Assembly (NCBI GenBank): GCA_900116485.1
Contig: FPAX01000001.1
Span: forward strand, 496,001 to 560,000
Length of the DNA: 64,000 bases
Direction of reading: 5' to 3'
Origin: Selenomonas sp. GACV-9
GTDB lineage: Bacteria; Bacillota; Negativicutes; Selenomonadales; Selenomonadaceae
Position numbers and translations under genes: made by a program. Of the stretch, positions 41,789 through 51,416 are shown one piece after another (the stretch's first letter is position 1; each line of letters begins with the position of its first letter). The notes beneath the pieces were generated by a model. It had not been told where the DNA came from and did not search any database. It saw only the letters and a program-made list of their open reading frames with translations.

Positions 41789-43177
41789 ATGGCAAAGAAA
41801 CCAGTACAGATTATGGAGACGGTCCTGCGCGACGGTCACCAGTCCTTATGTGCAACGCGCATGCGTATCGAAGATATGCTCCCGCAGCTCGAAGCTCTTG
41901 ATGCCGTAGGCTATAAAGCGCTGGAAGCCTGGGGCGGCGCGACGTTTGACACGTGCCTGCGATTCCTTGGCGAGGATCCCTGGGAGCGTCTGGACACGCT
42001 GAAGAAAAACCTCAATACGCCAATCCAGATGCTGCTGCGCGGCCAGAATCTCCTGGGCTATAACCACTACTCCAATGATGTTGTTGAGAAATTCGTCCAG
42101 AAAGCCGCTCAGCACGGCATCGGCGTCTTCCGCATCTTCGATGCCCTCAACGATGTCCGCAACCTCAAAGTTGCCATCAACGCAGCGCTGAACTGCCCGG
42201 AAAAACCGGAAGTCCAGGGCTGTCTCGTCTACACCATCAGCCCGGTGCACACGAATGAGAAATTCGTCGAGCTCGCGAAAGAACTCCAGGATATGGGCTG
42301 CCATTCCGTCTGCATCAAGGATATGTCCGGCCTGCTGAAACCGTATGTCGCTGAAGACCTCGTCAAGAAACTCAAGGCTGCCCTTGACATCCCTGTCGAG
42401 CTCCATACCCACTGCACTTCTGGTTTCGGCCATGCCACGTACCTCAAGGCTATCGAAGCTGGTGTCGACATCATCGATACGGCCCTTGCTCCATTCTCCT
42501 CTGACACGTCTCAGCCATGCACCGAGACGATGGTCCGCGCCCTCGAAGGCACGGAGTACGATACGGGCATCGACGTCCAAAAACTCACGCCTATTTCCCA
42601 GCACTTCCTCTCCGTCAAGAAACGCGTCATCAACGAATTCAACCTCAAAGGTTATTTCGATATCAACCCGAACGTCCTCGACTTCCAGATCCCGGGCGGC
42701 ATGCTTTCGAATCTTGCTAACCAGCTCAAAGAGGCTGGCATGGAAGACAAATATCAGGATCTGCTCGACGAGATGCCGCGCGTCCGCAAAGACCTCGGCT
42801 ATCCGCCGCTTGTCACGCCGTCCTCCCAGATTGTCGGCACGATGGCCACCTTCAACGTCATGAGCGGCGAGCGCTATAAGATGGTCCCGAAAGAGTTCAA
42901 GGACCTGGCCCGCGGCAAATTCGGCCGTACGCCAGTTGCCATCGACCGCGACTTCCTCACGAAGACCCTTGGCATCGCTCCGGAAGACATCATCGAGGAT
43001 TGCTCGATTGAGGACGCTAAGGCTAAGACCTTCGCTGAGTTCGAGGCCGAGCTCAAGGAGAAAGGCTATCTGAATCCGTCTGAGGAGGACGTCCTCTCCT
43101 ATGCCCTGTTCCCACAGGTTGCTGAGGAGTTCTTCCAGAGCCACTACCAGAAGATTACGGCTTACAAGAAAGCTTGA
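41789..43177 (+). CDS. Oxaloacetate decarboxylase alpha/transcarboxylase 5S-type carboxyltransferase subunit
   Basis: 462-residue TIM-barrel carboxyltransferase. It transfers CO2 between a 2-oxoacid (pyruvate/oxaloacetate) and a biotin carrier protein. METVLRDGHQSLCATRMRIE carries the catalytic metal Asp, LEAWGGATFDTCLRFLGEDP, LRGQNLLGYNHYSNDVVEKF and SVCIKDMSGLLKPYVA (with carboxylated Lys) follow, and ELHTHCTSGFGHATYLKAIE has the metal-binding His-x-His. LDFQIPGGMLSNLANQL and the PYC_OADA second half complete it. There is no C-terminal biotin domain or MKM lysine, so it works with a separate biotin carrier. Sodium-pump partners are not adjacent, so decarboxylase versus transcarboxylase cannot be decided. 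AGGAG precedes ATG 41789. Confidence 0.85.
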   Translation: MAKKPVQIMETVLRDGHQSLCATRMRIEDMLPQLEALDAVGYKALEAWGGATFDTCLRFLGEDPWERLDTLKKNLNTPIQMLLRGQNLLGYNHYSNDVVEKFVQKAAQHGIGVFRIFDALNDVRNLKVAINAALNCPEKPEVQGCLVYTISPVHTNEKFVELAKELQDMGCHSVCIKDMSGLLKPYVAEDLVKKLKAALDIPVELHTHCTSGFGHATYLKAIEAGVDIIDTALAPFSSDTSQPCTETMVRALEGTEYDTGIDVQKLTPISQHFLSVKKRVINEFNLKGYFDINPNVLDFQIPGGMLSNLANQLKEAGMEDKYQDLLDEMPRVRKDLGYPPLVTPSSQIVGTMATFNVMSGERYKMVPKEFKDLARGKFGRTPVAIDRDFLTKTLGIAPEDIIEDCSIEDAKAKTFAEFEAELKEKGYLNPSEEDVLSYALFPQVAEEFFQSHYQKITAYKKA

Positions 43178-43210
43178 TATTGCTGGTACCTCCTGTTATC
43201 TCATAAGTCA

Positions 43211-43242
43211 ACAGCCCCGCCGATTTGCGGGGCTGTTTTTTT
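43211..43242 (+). terminator. Terminator of the carboxyltransferase gene
   Basis: CAGCCCCGC and GCGGGGCTG form a 9-bp stem with a 6-base loop, followed by TTTTTTT. Confidence 0.95.
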
Positions 43243-43262
43243 GTATACAAACTAACACAAAC

Positions 43263-43419
43263 TTGACAGTTACTAATCCTTGCCGATATAATAGATATGT
43301 AAAATTTATTATATTTTCAAGGCAATGGCGCCTTTTGCAACTATCCGGTACATGGGTGACGTGTGCTTTTCTTGTGGTAGGAACAAAAGGCTTATTTTAT
43401 TGGAAAAGAGGTATTATTC
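43263..43419 (+). promoter_or_regulatory. Promoter and structured leader of the alanine/glycine symporter gene
   Basis: TTGACA (43263-43268), an 18-base spacer and TATAAT (43287-43292) form the promoter. In the leader, GCCTTTTG and CAAAAGGC (about 43330 and 43385) enclose about 50 bases with minor internal pairing (CTATCC/GGTAG). It lacks the conserved core of the glycine riboswitch that often precedes these transporters, so it is a leader of unknown type. Confidence 0.55.
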
Positions 43420-44835
43420 ATGGATCTATTAAACACTGTTGTCAATGAGGTCAACAACGTCCTCTGGTCGTATGTACTCATTGCGGTACTCGTCGGCTGC
43501 GGCCTCTGGTTCACGCTGTCGACGAAATTCGTCCAGCTGCGCATGCTGCCCGAGATGATTCGCCTGCTGACCGAAGGTATCGGCAAGAAGACGGAAGGCA
43601 AGGCCATAAGCTCCTTCCAGGCTTTCTGTGTCAGCACGGCCTCCCGTGTCGGTGTCGGCAACATTGCTGGTGTGGCTATCGCAATCGTTACCGGCGGCCC
43701 GGGTGCTGTCTTTTGGATGTGGGTCATCGCTTTCATCGGCTGCGCTACAGGCTTTGTAGAGAGCACCCTCGCCCAGATTTACAAACTGCCCCGGGGCAAC
43801 AACGCCTTCCACGGCGGCCCGGCTTACTACATCCAGAACGCACTCAAGCAACCTGGCGTTGCCAAGCTCTTTGCCGTCCTGATTGCTGTGACCTTCGGCC
43901 TTATCTACAACTCGGTACAGGCCAATACTATTGCCCTGTCGGTCAAAAGCGCCTTCGGCATCGAGCCGATCATCACAGCTGCTATCCTCTGCGTTCTCAC
44001 GGCGCTCGTCATCTTCGGCGGCGTCACGCGCATCGCAAAATTCACCGAGTTCCTCGTACCGATCATGGCTGGCCTCTACATCCTGACGGCCATCGTCATC
44101 ATCATCCTCAACATCGGCATGGTACCGGATATGTTCGCTCTGATCATCCACGATGCCTTCTCCCCGCAGGCTGCTGTCGGCGGTGGTCTCGGCTCAGCTA
44201 TCCTTACGGGTGTCAAACGCGGCCTGTTCTCCAACGAGGCCGGTGAAGGTTCGGTACCGAACGCTGCCGCTACGGCCGATGTCACCCATCCGGTCAAGCA
44301 GGGTCTTGTGCAGGCCTTCGGCGTCTACGTCGATACCTGGCTCGTCTGCTCGGCTACGGCTTTCATCGTCCTGTTGACCGGTCAGTACACGATTGGTGGC
44401 GAAGTCACGGGCGTTGCCCTCGCGCAGGCATCACTGGCCAGCATCTTCGGAGCTCTGGCTCCGGCAGCTGTTTCCTTCATGATCATGATGTTTGCCTTCA
44501 GCTCCATCTGCGGCAACTACTACTACGGCGAAATCAACATCGCCTTCTTCGAGGGTAAGAGCAAGCGCTTCATGACGCTGTTCCGCCTCTTCGTTGTCGC
44601 CATGGTCTTCTTCGGCAGCGTGGCTGAACTTTCGCTGGTCTGGAACCTGGCTGACCTCTTCATGGGCTTCCTGTGCCTGACGAACCTCTACGCCGTTGCC
44701 CGCCTGGCCAAGCGCGTCAGCATCACGCTGAACGACTACCTCGACCAGAAACGCCGCGGCATCAAAGAACCAGTCTTCGACCCAGCCATCCTCGGCGACG
44801 AAACCGGCATCCATGCCTGGGGCGTTGATAAATAA
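43420..44835 (+). CDS. AGCS family alanine/glycine:cation symporter
   Basis: 471-residue inner-membrane Na+ (or H+) symporter for alanine or glycine with about 11 spans. STKFVQLRMLPEMIRLLTEG, VGVGNIAGVAIAIVTGGPG and AVFWMWVIAFIGCATGFVES (substrate/ion site), then PRGNNAFHGGPAYYIQNAL, with GLFSNEAGEGSVPNAAATAD as the family signature, and SSICGNYYYGEINIAFFEG near the end. ATG 43420 follows AAGAGG. It is a single gene between two terminators. Confidence 0.95.
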   Translation: MDLLNTVVNEVNNVLWSYVLIAVLVGCGLWFTLSTKFVQLRMLPEMIRLLTEGIGKKTEGKAISSFQAFCVSTASRVGVGNIAGVAIAIVTGGPGAVFWMWVIAFIGCATGFVESTLAQIYKLPRGNNAFHGGPAYYIQNALKQPGVAKLFAVLIAVTFGLIYNSVQANTIALSVKSAFGIEPIITAAILCVLTALVIFGGVTRIAKFTEFLVPIMAGLYILTAIVIIILNIGMVPDMFALIIHDAFSPQAAVGGGLGSAILTGVKRGLFSNEAGEGSVPNAAATADVTHPVKQGLVQAFGVYVDTWLVCSATAFIVLLTGQYTIGGEVTGVALAQASLASIFGALAPAAVSFMIMMFAFSSICGNYYYGEINIAFFEGKSKRFMTLFRLFVVAMVFFGSVAELSLVWNLADLFMGFLCLTNLYAVARLAKRVSITLNDYLDQKRRGIKEPVFDPAILGDETGIHAWGVDK

Positions 44836-44847
44836 TCATTGCAATAG

Positions 44848-44888
44848 AAAACGGCAGAGCTATCCAATCCGATAGCTCTGCCGTTTTT
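44848..44888 (+). terminator. Terminator of the symporter gene
   Basis: AAACGGCAGAGCTATC pairs with GATAGCTCTGCCGTTT with a 6-base loop, and TTTTT follows. Very stable. Confidence 0.95.
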
Positions 44889-45090
44889 AGTAAATCAACT
44901 CAGTGCAATCCCTTCCAGGACAAGCATATTATTTGCCGGATAATCTTGCCTTTTCATAGGCAAAGTCATAGAATACAGCTAGGAAACAAGAGGTATGTCT
45001 ATGGCAGCATTCCATATCACTCGAACCATGGAGGCGGAAATTCATCTAGTTCCCCTTAGAAATAAATTAAGGATAATCGCGTCAGCTCAA

Positions 45091-46941
45091 TCAAAACTTT
45101 TTATCCTGTTCATTATGACTAAAAAAGCCAACAAAAACTACACATTTTCTTTCCTTTTTCCATAAATAATGTAAACGATAACTTTTCCTTATTTTACAAT
45201 GCAATGTTCCCTGTTTCGTATTCATTTTACCACGATCCATTAGTCCAATGACTTCAGGATTTTCAGCATCATAAATTTCTTTCATCTTCCGTTCTACATC
45301 ATATAATAGTTTTGAATCCAATTTAGCAAGTTTACGCAAAAATTCATCATCAATCCGAATATTACGCTCATCGGATGTAAAGAAAATATTCAATTGGTTG
45401 GCCAATTCTTCTTTTCTCTTATCAATCTTTTTATTAGCAATCTCCGTTGCTTTATTTTTCTCTATCTGTAAAAGTTCACAGCTTTTACTCAGCTCTTCAA
45501 TTTTAACAGTTAATTGAGTTATTATATTCGATGATTCTTCTTGCTGTGCTGCAGCTTCATCAAGCATTGCACTCATAGTTTCTTCAGTGTTGCGTAAATC
45601 CTCTAGATTTTTTTCTCTCATTCTTAGCTGCATTCTAAGCTGTCGTACAACATTCTCCTGCTCACGTTTTGCCTGTTCATTTTGGACGACCTTGTTAGAC
45701 TCAGCTTTCAGCCTTAGTTCATACTCATTAAGTTCATCATTAGCCTCTTGAAGTAATCTTGGCATTTCCTTTAACTTTTCACGAGCAATTTTCTCATTTT
45801 TTTCAGCTTGAGATTTTTTTTGCTCTGCTTGATGACATACTTCTTCGGTTTCCCTACGCAATCTTTCTTCTTTAGCCAAGCGTTCACTTTTTATTTCAAG
45901 ATCAGCTTGTAATCGAGCAATTTCTTCTTCCTGTTCCTGACGCAACTTATACGCTTCGGGGTTATCGCTTGGAGAAATCCAACTTGGTAATTCTTCATCC
46001 AATGCAGTAAACGGTCTTCTATATTCTGTCCGGGCAAGGAAAACCGACTGAGCAAGGACTTCACCATCTACTTTGCTAGAACCGCTAGTAAATTGCCAAA
46101 TCCCAACTCCCGCAAGAATAGCCCATCCTACTGGACCAGTTAAAAACCCAGCAATTGATGCTGCACCGGTATAGGCTGCAAAAGGTAAAGTGATCCCTAA
46201 TGCTGTAGTAAACAATGCATGCATGATTGTCGTCATTGCTATATAACCACCCATAGATGACATGACAGTCATTACTAAAGTTGTTCCCCCTGTGGTCATA
46301 ATGAGCTTTTGTATTGTTTCGCCAGATATATCATCAATTTTAAGAGACCTTCTCATAGCTTCTCTTTCTTCAGTAGAAAGCTTTGCTATATCTTTATCTA
46401 ATTGTGCGGCAAGTCTCCGCTCTTCTGCCGGCCCTTTTTCTTTGATTTTCTTTCGCATTTGAGTTAACATGCGTTCAGCATATCGTTGATTTACAATTTC
46501 TATTTTCTCCGCCGGAGTTAGCTCTAAATCTACATCCAATAATTTTGCTGCTCCATCTACAACAGCAATTGATAACTTTTCATCATCGCACCATTGAGGG
46601 AGTGCTGCAGTTCCATCATTAAATGTCAGCGAAGAATTTTTATAATTGGTTCTATCAGCCAAAGCCTGTCTTAAGCGTTGATTTAATGTGGCTCTCCCAA
46701 AACACTCCATAGATTTAACACAATCTGCTATTTGTTCGTCTATTTCTTTAATCGTAGGTTCTTTAATAACTTTTTTATCAAAAAAACTTCCAATGAAGTT
46801 TATCGCACTTGTTACTCCTTTGTATGCTTTTTGACCATAGACTCCCAGTACATTACCTATCGTTACAGTTTCCAATACAGCAATCTGTTCACGTATCCCT
46901 TGATCATCCACATTATTAAATCCATCAAAAATATTCGGCAT
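45091..46941 (-). CDS. Membrane/coiled-coil protein with UPF0174-like N-terminal region and RelE-like C-terminus
   Basis: 616 residues in three parts. (1) Residues about 120-290: a YaaW/UPF0174-like region with LSIAVVDGAAKLLDVDLELT, DKDIAKLSTEEREAM and a hydrophobic block ending ITLPFAAYTGAASIAGFLTG plus PVGWAILAGV. (2) Residues about 333-515: a long Glu/Lys-rich coiled coil (EEEIARLQADLEIKSERLAK and onward). (3) Residues about 525-616: FLRKLAKLDSKLLYDVERKM and HCKIRKSYRLHYLWKKERKC, VVFVGFFSHNEQDKKF, the strand order of RelE/ParE-type toxins and their inert relatives. ATG 46941 is preceded by GGAGGAG. The AT-rich codon use differs strongly from the neighbours. The function is unknown. I am confident of the layout, less so of the family names. 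Confidence 0.6.
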   Translation of the reverse strand: MPNIFDGFNNVDDQGIREQIAVLETVTIGNVLGVYGQKAYKGVTSAINFIGSFFDKKVIKEPTIKEIDEQIADCVKSMECFGRATLNQRLRQALADRTNYKNSSLTFNDGTAALPQWCDDEKLSIAVVDGAAKLLDVDLELTPAEKIEIVNQRYAERMLTQMRKKIKEKGPAEERRLAAQLDKDIAKLSTEEREAMRRSLKIDDISGETIQKLIMTTGGTTLVMTVMSSMGGYIAMTTIMHALFTTALGITLPFAAYTGAASIAGFLTGPVGWAILAGVGIWQFTSGSSKVDGEVLAQSVFLARTEYRRPFTALDEELPSWISPSDNPEAYKLRQEQEEEIARLQADLEIKSERLAKEERLRRETEEVCHQAEQKKSQAEKNEKIAREKLKEMPRLLQEANDELNEYELRLKAESNKVVQNEQAKREQENVVRQLRMQLRMREKNLEDLRNTEETMSAMLDEAAAQQEESSNIITQLTVKIEELSKSCELLQIEKNKATEIANKKIDKRKEELANQLNIFFTSDERNIRIDDEFLRKLAKLDSKLLYDVERKMKEIYDAENPEVIGLMDRGKMNTKQGTLHCKIRKSYRLHYLWKKERKCVVFVGFFSHNEQDKKF

Positions 46942-47031
46942 ATATTCTCCTCCGTATAATATCAACACTTTTGGTATCATTTTATTAACATTTTACTGTG
47001 GATAATGCTAATAAGCTGTCATTTTCTCTTT

Positions 47032-48381
47032 TTAATTCTTATCTTTTATTTGTTGCATAATCCATCGCTTCAGTAAAAAGGTAAGCGCATAAGGGAACGT
47101 TACGAAGCGTTCATTCCTGCCGATATTCGTATCTCCCAGCTTGATTCCACGCCGGATATCTGGGTAGTCTTCTTGGGCAATCAAAGCATTTAACGATTTT
47201 GTTGCCCCATTCTTGGCCTTGACTTCGACTGGAATCAGCGAATCCGCATCGCGAATAAAGAAGTCCATCTCCAGCGTTGCTGTCCGATTGCGGAAGAAGT
47301 ACAGGCCATAGCCCTGTGCTGCCAGCATCTGCGCCACCACATTCTCAAATAGCGCACCTTTATAGACACCAAAATTCTTATTCTGGCGGAGGTCTTCCTG
47401 TGCCTCATCATCCAGTGACGCAATCAGCAGCCCCGTATCTCCGTAGTAAATCCGATAATTATCCGGATCATAATTTCCCTTCAGCGGTAGTTCCGGATGC
47501 TCGAGGCAATAACAGATATTTACGATGCCCGCGTTGGCCAACCAATCAGTCACCCCCACGTACTCCCGGCTGCGTGCACCATGCGCCACCTTGGAAATTT
47601 GAAATTTTTTATTGTCTTTCCCTAGAAATACCGGTATTTTCCGATAGACATTCAATATTTTCGTCTGGTCGAGGCCTTGTGCATACTTCGTGATATCTTC
47701 TTCATAGTCCAGCAGTAACTGTTTCTGGAGATTCAGCGTACCGCTGTAGTTTCCTTTCTGTATAAAGGACCAAACTACCGCTGGCATTCCCCCAAGAACC
47801 AGATATTCCCGGAACGCCTCACGCAAAGCTGGCAACGCTGCACTAGACAGCGGTTTCAGCTCAACCATATGCTGATAGAAAATGTCAATCTGTTCCGCTT
47901 TATAACCTTTCGCCCATAAATATTCCTCAAAATCCAGCGGATACATCGTAATATCTTCTTTATAACCTACGCTATTGGATTCAATCTCCTGATAGCTGAT
48001 TCCCATGAGAGAGCCCGAACAAATGACATCATATCTTCCATCCAGCTTAAAGGATTTGAGACTCGTAGCACACGCAGGGCAAGCCTGCAGCTCATCAAAA
48101 AATACAAGCGTTTTGCCTGGTTCTACGCGCAAGGAGGGATTCAAGAATGTAATATTCTGGAGAATCGTATCAACCTCGTAGCCATCTTCAAAGATAGTCC
48201 GATACTCCTTCTGCAGAACAAAATTTATCTCAATTACGTTCTCATAGTTCTGCTCAGCAAAGTTTTTGATGGCTTCCGTCTTGCCAATCTGGCGCGCCCC
48301 CTTAATAATCAACGGCAGCCGGTCAGGTTCTTTCGACCATCGTACCAACCGGTCATCTATCTTACGTTTTAATCTATCCAT
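47032..48381 (-). CDS. AAA family ATPase with DUF4143 domain
   Basis: 449-residue protein of the AAA_14 plus DUF4143 group, frequent in accessory regions of anaerobes. Walker A is PLIIKGARQIGKTEAIKNFA, Walker B is KTLVFFDELQACPACATS, and the sensor region is YDVICSGSLMGISYQEIESN with SVGYKEDITMYPLDFEEYLW. The C-terminal DUF4143 domain has YLVLGGMPAVVWSF and the PD-(D/E)xK-like LYFFRNRTATLEMDFFIRDA with IPVEVKAKNG. The role of these proteins is unresolved. It sits 90 bases from the coiled-coil protein on the same strand. ATG 48381. Confidence 0.82.
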   Translation of the reverse strand: MDRLKRKIDDRLVRWSKEPDRLPLIIKGARQIGKTEAIKNFAEQNYENVIEINFVLQKEYRTIFEDGYEVDTILQNITFLNPSLRVEPGKTLVFFDELQACPACATSLKSFKLDGRYDVICSGSLMGISYQEIESNSVGYKEDITMYPLDFEEYLWAKGYKAEQIDIFYQHMVELKPLSSAALPALREAFREYLVLGGMPAVVWSFIQKGNYSGTLNLQKQLLLDYEEDITKYAQGLDQTKILNVYRKIPVFLGKDNKKFQISKVAHGARSREYVGVTDWLANAGIVNICYCLEHPELPLKGNYDPDNYRIYYGDTGLLIASLDDEAQEDLRQNKNFGVYKGALFENVVAQMLAAQGYGLYFFRNRTATLEMDFFIRDADSLIPVEVKAKNGATKSLNALIAQEDYPDIRRGIKLGDTNIGRNERFVTFPYALTFLLKRWIMQQIKDKN

Positions 48382-48525
48382 CACAAAAATCTCCACATAT
48401 CCAGCTCTTATATCACATTTTTCACGGCTTTAATAGCTATAAAATCACAAAATTATTGGTCGTTAGACATATTATATCACATTTTTAAGCAAGTGATACA
48501 TATATCCAAAGCGTTTTGCAACATA

Positions 48526-48560
48526 AAGGCTCCCCCTTTGTCTCGCATAGGGGGAGCCTT
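48526..48560 (-). terminator. Terminator downstream of the GH1 remnant
   Basis: AAGGCTCCCCCT and AGGGGGAGCCTT form a perfect 12-bp stem with an 11-base loop. On the minus strand only TTT follows, but the stem is very stable. Confidence 0.75.
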
Positions 48561-48638
48561 ATTCTGCTTGATTATGTTCTTTGCGGCCGTCTCCAATCCC
48601 CTTGCCCAGCACGATGAACTCAGAAAGTGCCTTTGCAT

Positions 48639-49702
<1,064 letters not shown>

Positions 49703-51334
49703 TCACTTAAAGAACACCGACTTACCGATGAATTCTCGCAGCAGGGAGTTATTTGGGATTTCATCTTCGGCGGTGATGTTGTCAAAGTAGGCACAGAAAT
49801 CCAGCAGACGGCGGGCTTCGGCGTATTCAGGCACTTCGGGTGAAATCGTCTCTAAGAGCGGCTCAGCGTATTTTTTCAGCACGCCCAGCTCGTAAATCAG
49901 TGCCGAGTTGAACATCACATCGGCCTCTTCCTGATATGGGAAGATGTTCTTTTCCTCGCCCTCCCGCACGTCGGGCCACTGCTTGAGGGTCTTTAAGGCA
50001 TGGGCGCCGCGGGTCTGATAGTCACGCACGAGACGGCGCAGGAGGCGCGCATCCGTCGTCGGGATGCGGTTATGGGCGTCGATATTGAGCTGGGTCAGGG
50101 CACTGATATAGATCTTGAATTTCTGGGCCCGCGGGACAGCCGCACTGAGCTTCTCATTTAACCCGTGGATACCCTCGATGATGATGGGCTGGTCCGACGT
50201 GACTTGCAGTGGCGGTATCTTGGGCCATTCCCGGCAGCCCGTCAGGAAATTATAGCGCGGCAGCTGGACTTCTTTGCCTGCCAGCAGCGCCACCATATCG
50301 CGGTTGAAAAGCTCCGTATCGAGAGCCTCAAGGCACTCGAAGTCGTATTCACCGCGTTCATTGCGCGGCGTATCCTTGCGGGACAGGAAGTAATCATCAA
50401 GAGATATCGACACAGGCTCGAGACCATTGACCCGCAGCTGGATGCGCAGGCGCTGGGCAAAGGAAGTCTTTCCCGAAGAAGATGGCCCGGCAATCATCAC
50501 GAGCCGGGCGCCGTCGCGATGCTGCGTGATATAGTCGGCTATCTGAGCAATGCGCTTTTCCTGCAAGGCCTCCGACACGCGGATGACATCGCCAATCTGC
50601 CCGTCGCGATTGGCGCGATTGAGGTCCGTCACATAGTTGCAGTGCAGAATCTTCGCCCAGCTTTTGGCCTCATAGAGGATCTGGCTGAGTTTCGGCTGCG
50701 GCACCCGCTCGCGAATCTTGCCGTTTGTCCGCTCATCGGGCAGTCGCAAGAGGATTCCGGGCGGCTCAAAGTCCAGCGCGAACTTGTCCAGGCTCCCGGT
50801 CTCATAGAGCATCGGCCCATAGAGATAGTCATAGAACGATCCGCAGCGATAGAGGCTGACCACCGGACGCTGCAGCGACTCAATCAAGGCGGCCTTCTCC
50901 TCCTGCTTGGCCTCCCGGAAAAACTGCACCGCCTCTTCCCGGCGCCAGAACTCCTTGCAGATGGGCCGGTTCTCCGCCACGATCCTGCGCATCTTCTGCT
51001 CGATTTGCTGCACATCGACGCCCTCATCGCCATAGTCCTCTGACTGGCGGATTTCACAGAACAGCCCCTTGTTGGCCGTAAACTGCGTGACAACCTCAGC
51101 CTCAGGGTACAGCTCATAGACCGCCGTAATCAGCAGGAACAGCACGCTGCGCCGGTAAACCTGCCAGCCCATCTTGCTGTCTAGCGGTATGAACTGCACC
51201 GTCTGCACTCCGCTGATGTCGTTCTGCAAATCATGCACCGCACCATCGAGCCTGGCCGCCACGATTGGACTTGCAAACTCCTCCTGTGCCTTCCTGGCCA
51301 TTTCCATCAAGGTCATTCCTGGTACTACATCCAT
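49703..51334 (-). CDS. Uridine kinase-like nucleoside kinase with N-terminal TGS-like region
   Basis: 543-residue cytoplasmic kinase. The N-terminal half (residues 1-250) resembles the TGS/second domain of threonyl-tRNA synthetase (ASPIVAARLDGAVHDLQNDI, YRRSVLFLLITAVYELYPEA) fused to a phosphoribulokinase/uridine-kinase domain. Walker A is VMIAGPSSSGKTSFAQRLRI, the substrate Asp-Asp-Tyr is VSISLDDYFLSRKDTPRN, then QPIIIEGIHGLNEKLSAAVP, and HNRIPTTDARLLRRLVRDYQ. This compound class is widespread in Firmicutes and annotated as nucleoside kinase; the precise substrate is not settled. ATG 51334 sits after GGGAGGG; longer starts lack an RBS. Confidence 0.85.
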   Translation of the reverse strand: MDVVPGMTLMEMARKAQEEFASPIVAARLDGAVHDLQNDISGVQTVQFIPLDSKMGWQVYRRSVLFLLITAVYELYPEAEVVTQFTANKGLFCEIRQSEDYGDEGVDVQQIEQKMRRIVAENRPICKEFWRREEAVQFFREAKQEEKAALIESLQRPVVSLYRCGSFYDYLYGPMLYETGSLDKFALDFEPPGILLRLPDERTNGKIRERVPQPKLSQILYEAKSWAKILHCNYVTDLNRANRDGQIGDVIRVSEALQEKRIAQIADYITQHRDGARLVMIAGPSSSGKTSFAQRLRIQLRVNGLEPVSISLDDYFLSRKDTPRNERGEYDFECLEALDTELFNRDMVALLAGKEVQLPRYNFLTGCREWPKIPPLQVTSDQPIIIEGIHGLNEKLSAAVPRAQKFKIYISALTQLNIDAHNRIPTTDARLLRRLVRDYQTRGAHALKTLKQWPDVREGEEKNIFPYQEEADVMFNSALIYELGVLKKYAEPLLETISPEVPEYAEARRLLDFCAYFDNITAEDEIPNNSLLREFIGKSVFFK

Positions 51335-51368
51335 GTCAATCCCTCCCATCATTTCCCTGACAATAAAA

Positions 51369-51402
51369 AAGCCGTAGTATTACTATTATTGTAACACTAC
51401 GA
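51369..51402 (-). terminator. Terminator of the pit operon
   Basis: CGTAGTGTTAC pairs with GTAATACTACG on the minus strand (one T-T mismatch) around AATAATA and is followed by GCTTTTTTATTG. Confidence 0.85.
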
Positions 51403-51416
51403 CTGTTAAAATTCTA

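Noticed and set aside
43325..43400. Glycine riboswitch before the AGCS symporter
   Set aside because: The conserved glycine aptamer motifs are absent.
44889..45090. Small gene in the gap after the symporter terminator
   Set aside because: No open frame with an RBS and no family similarity; only AT-rich intergenic DNA.
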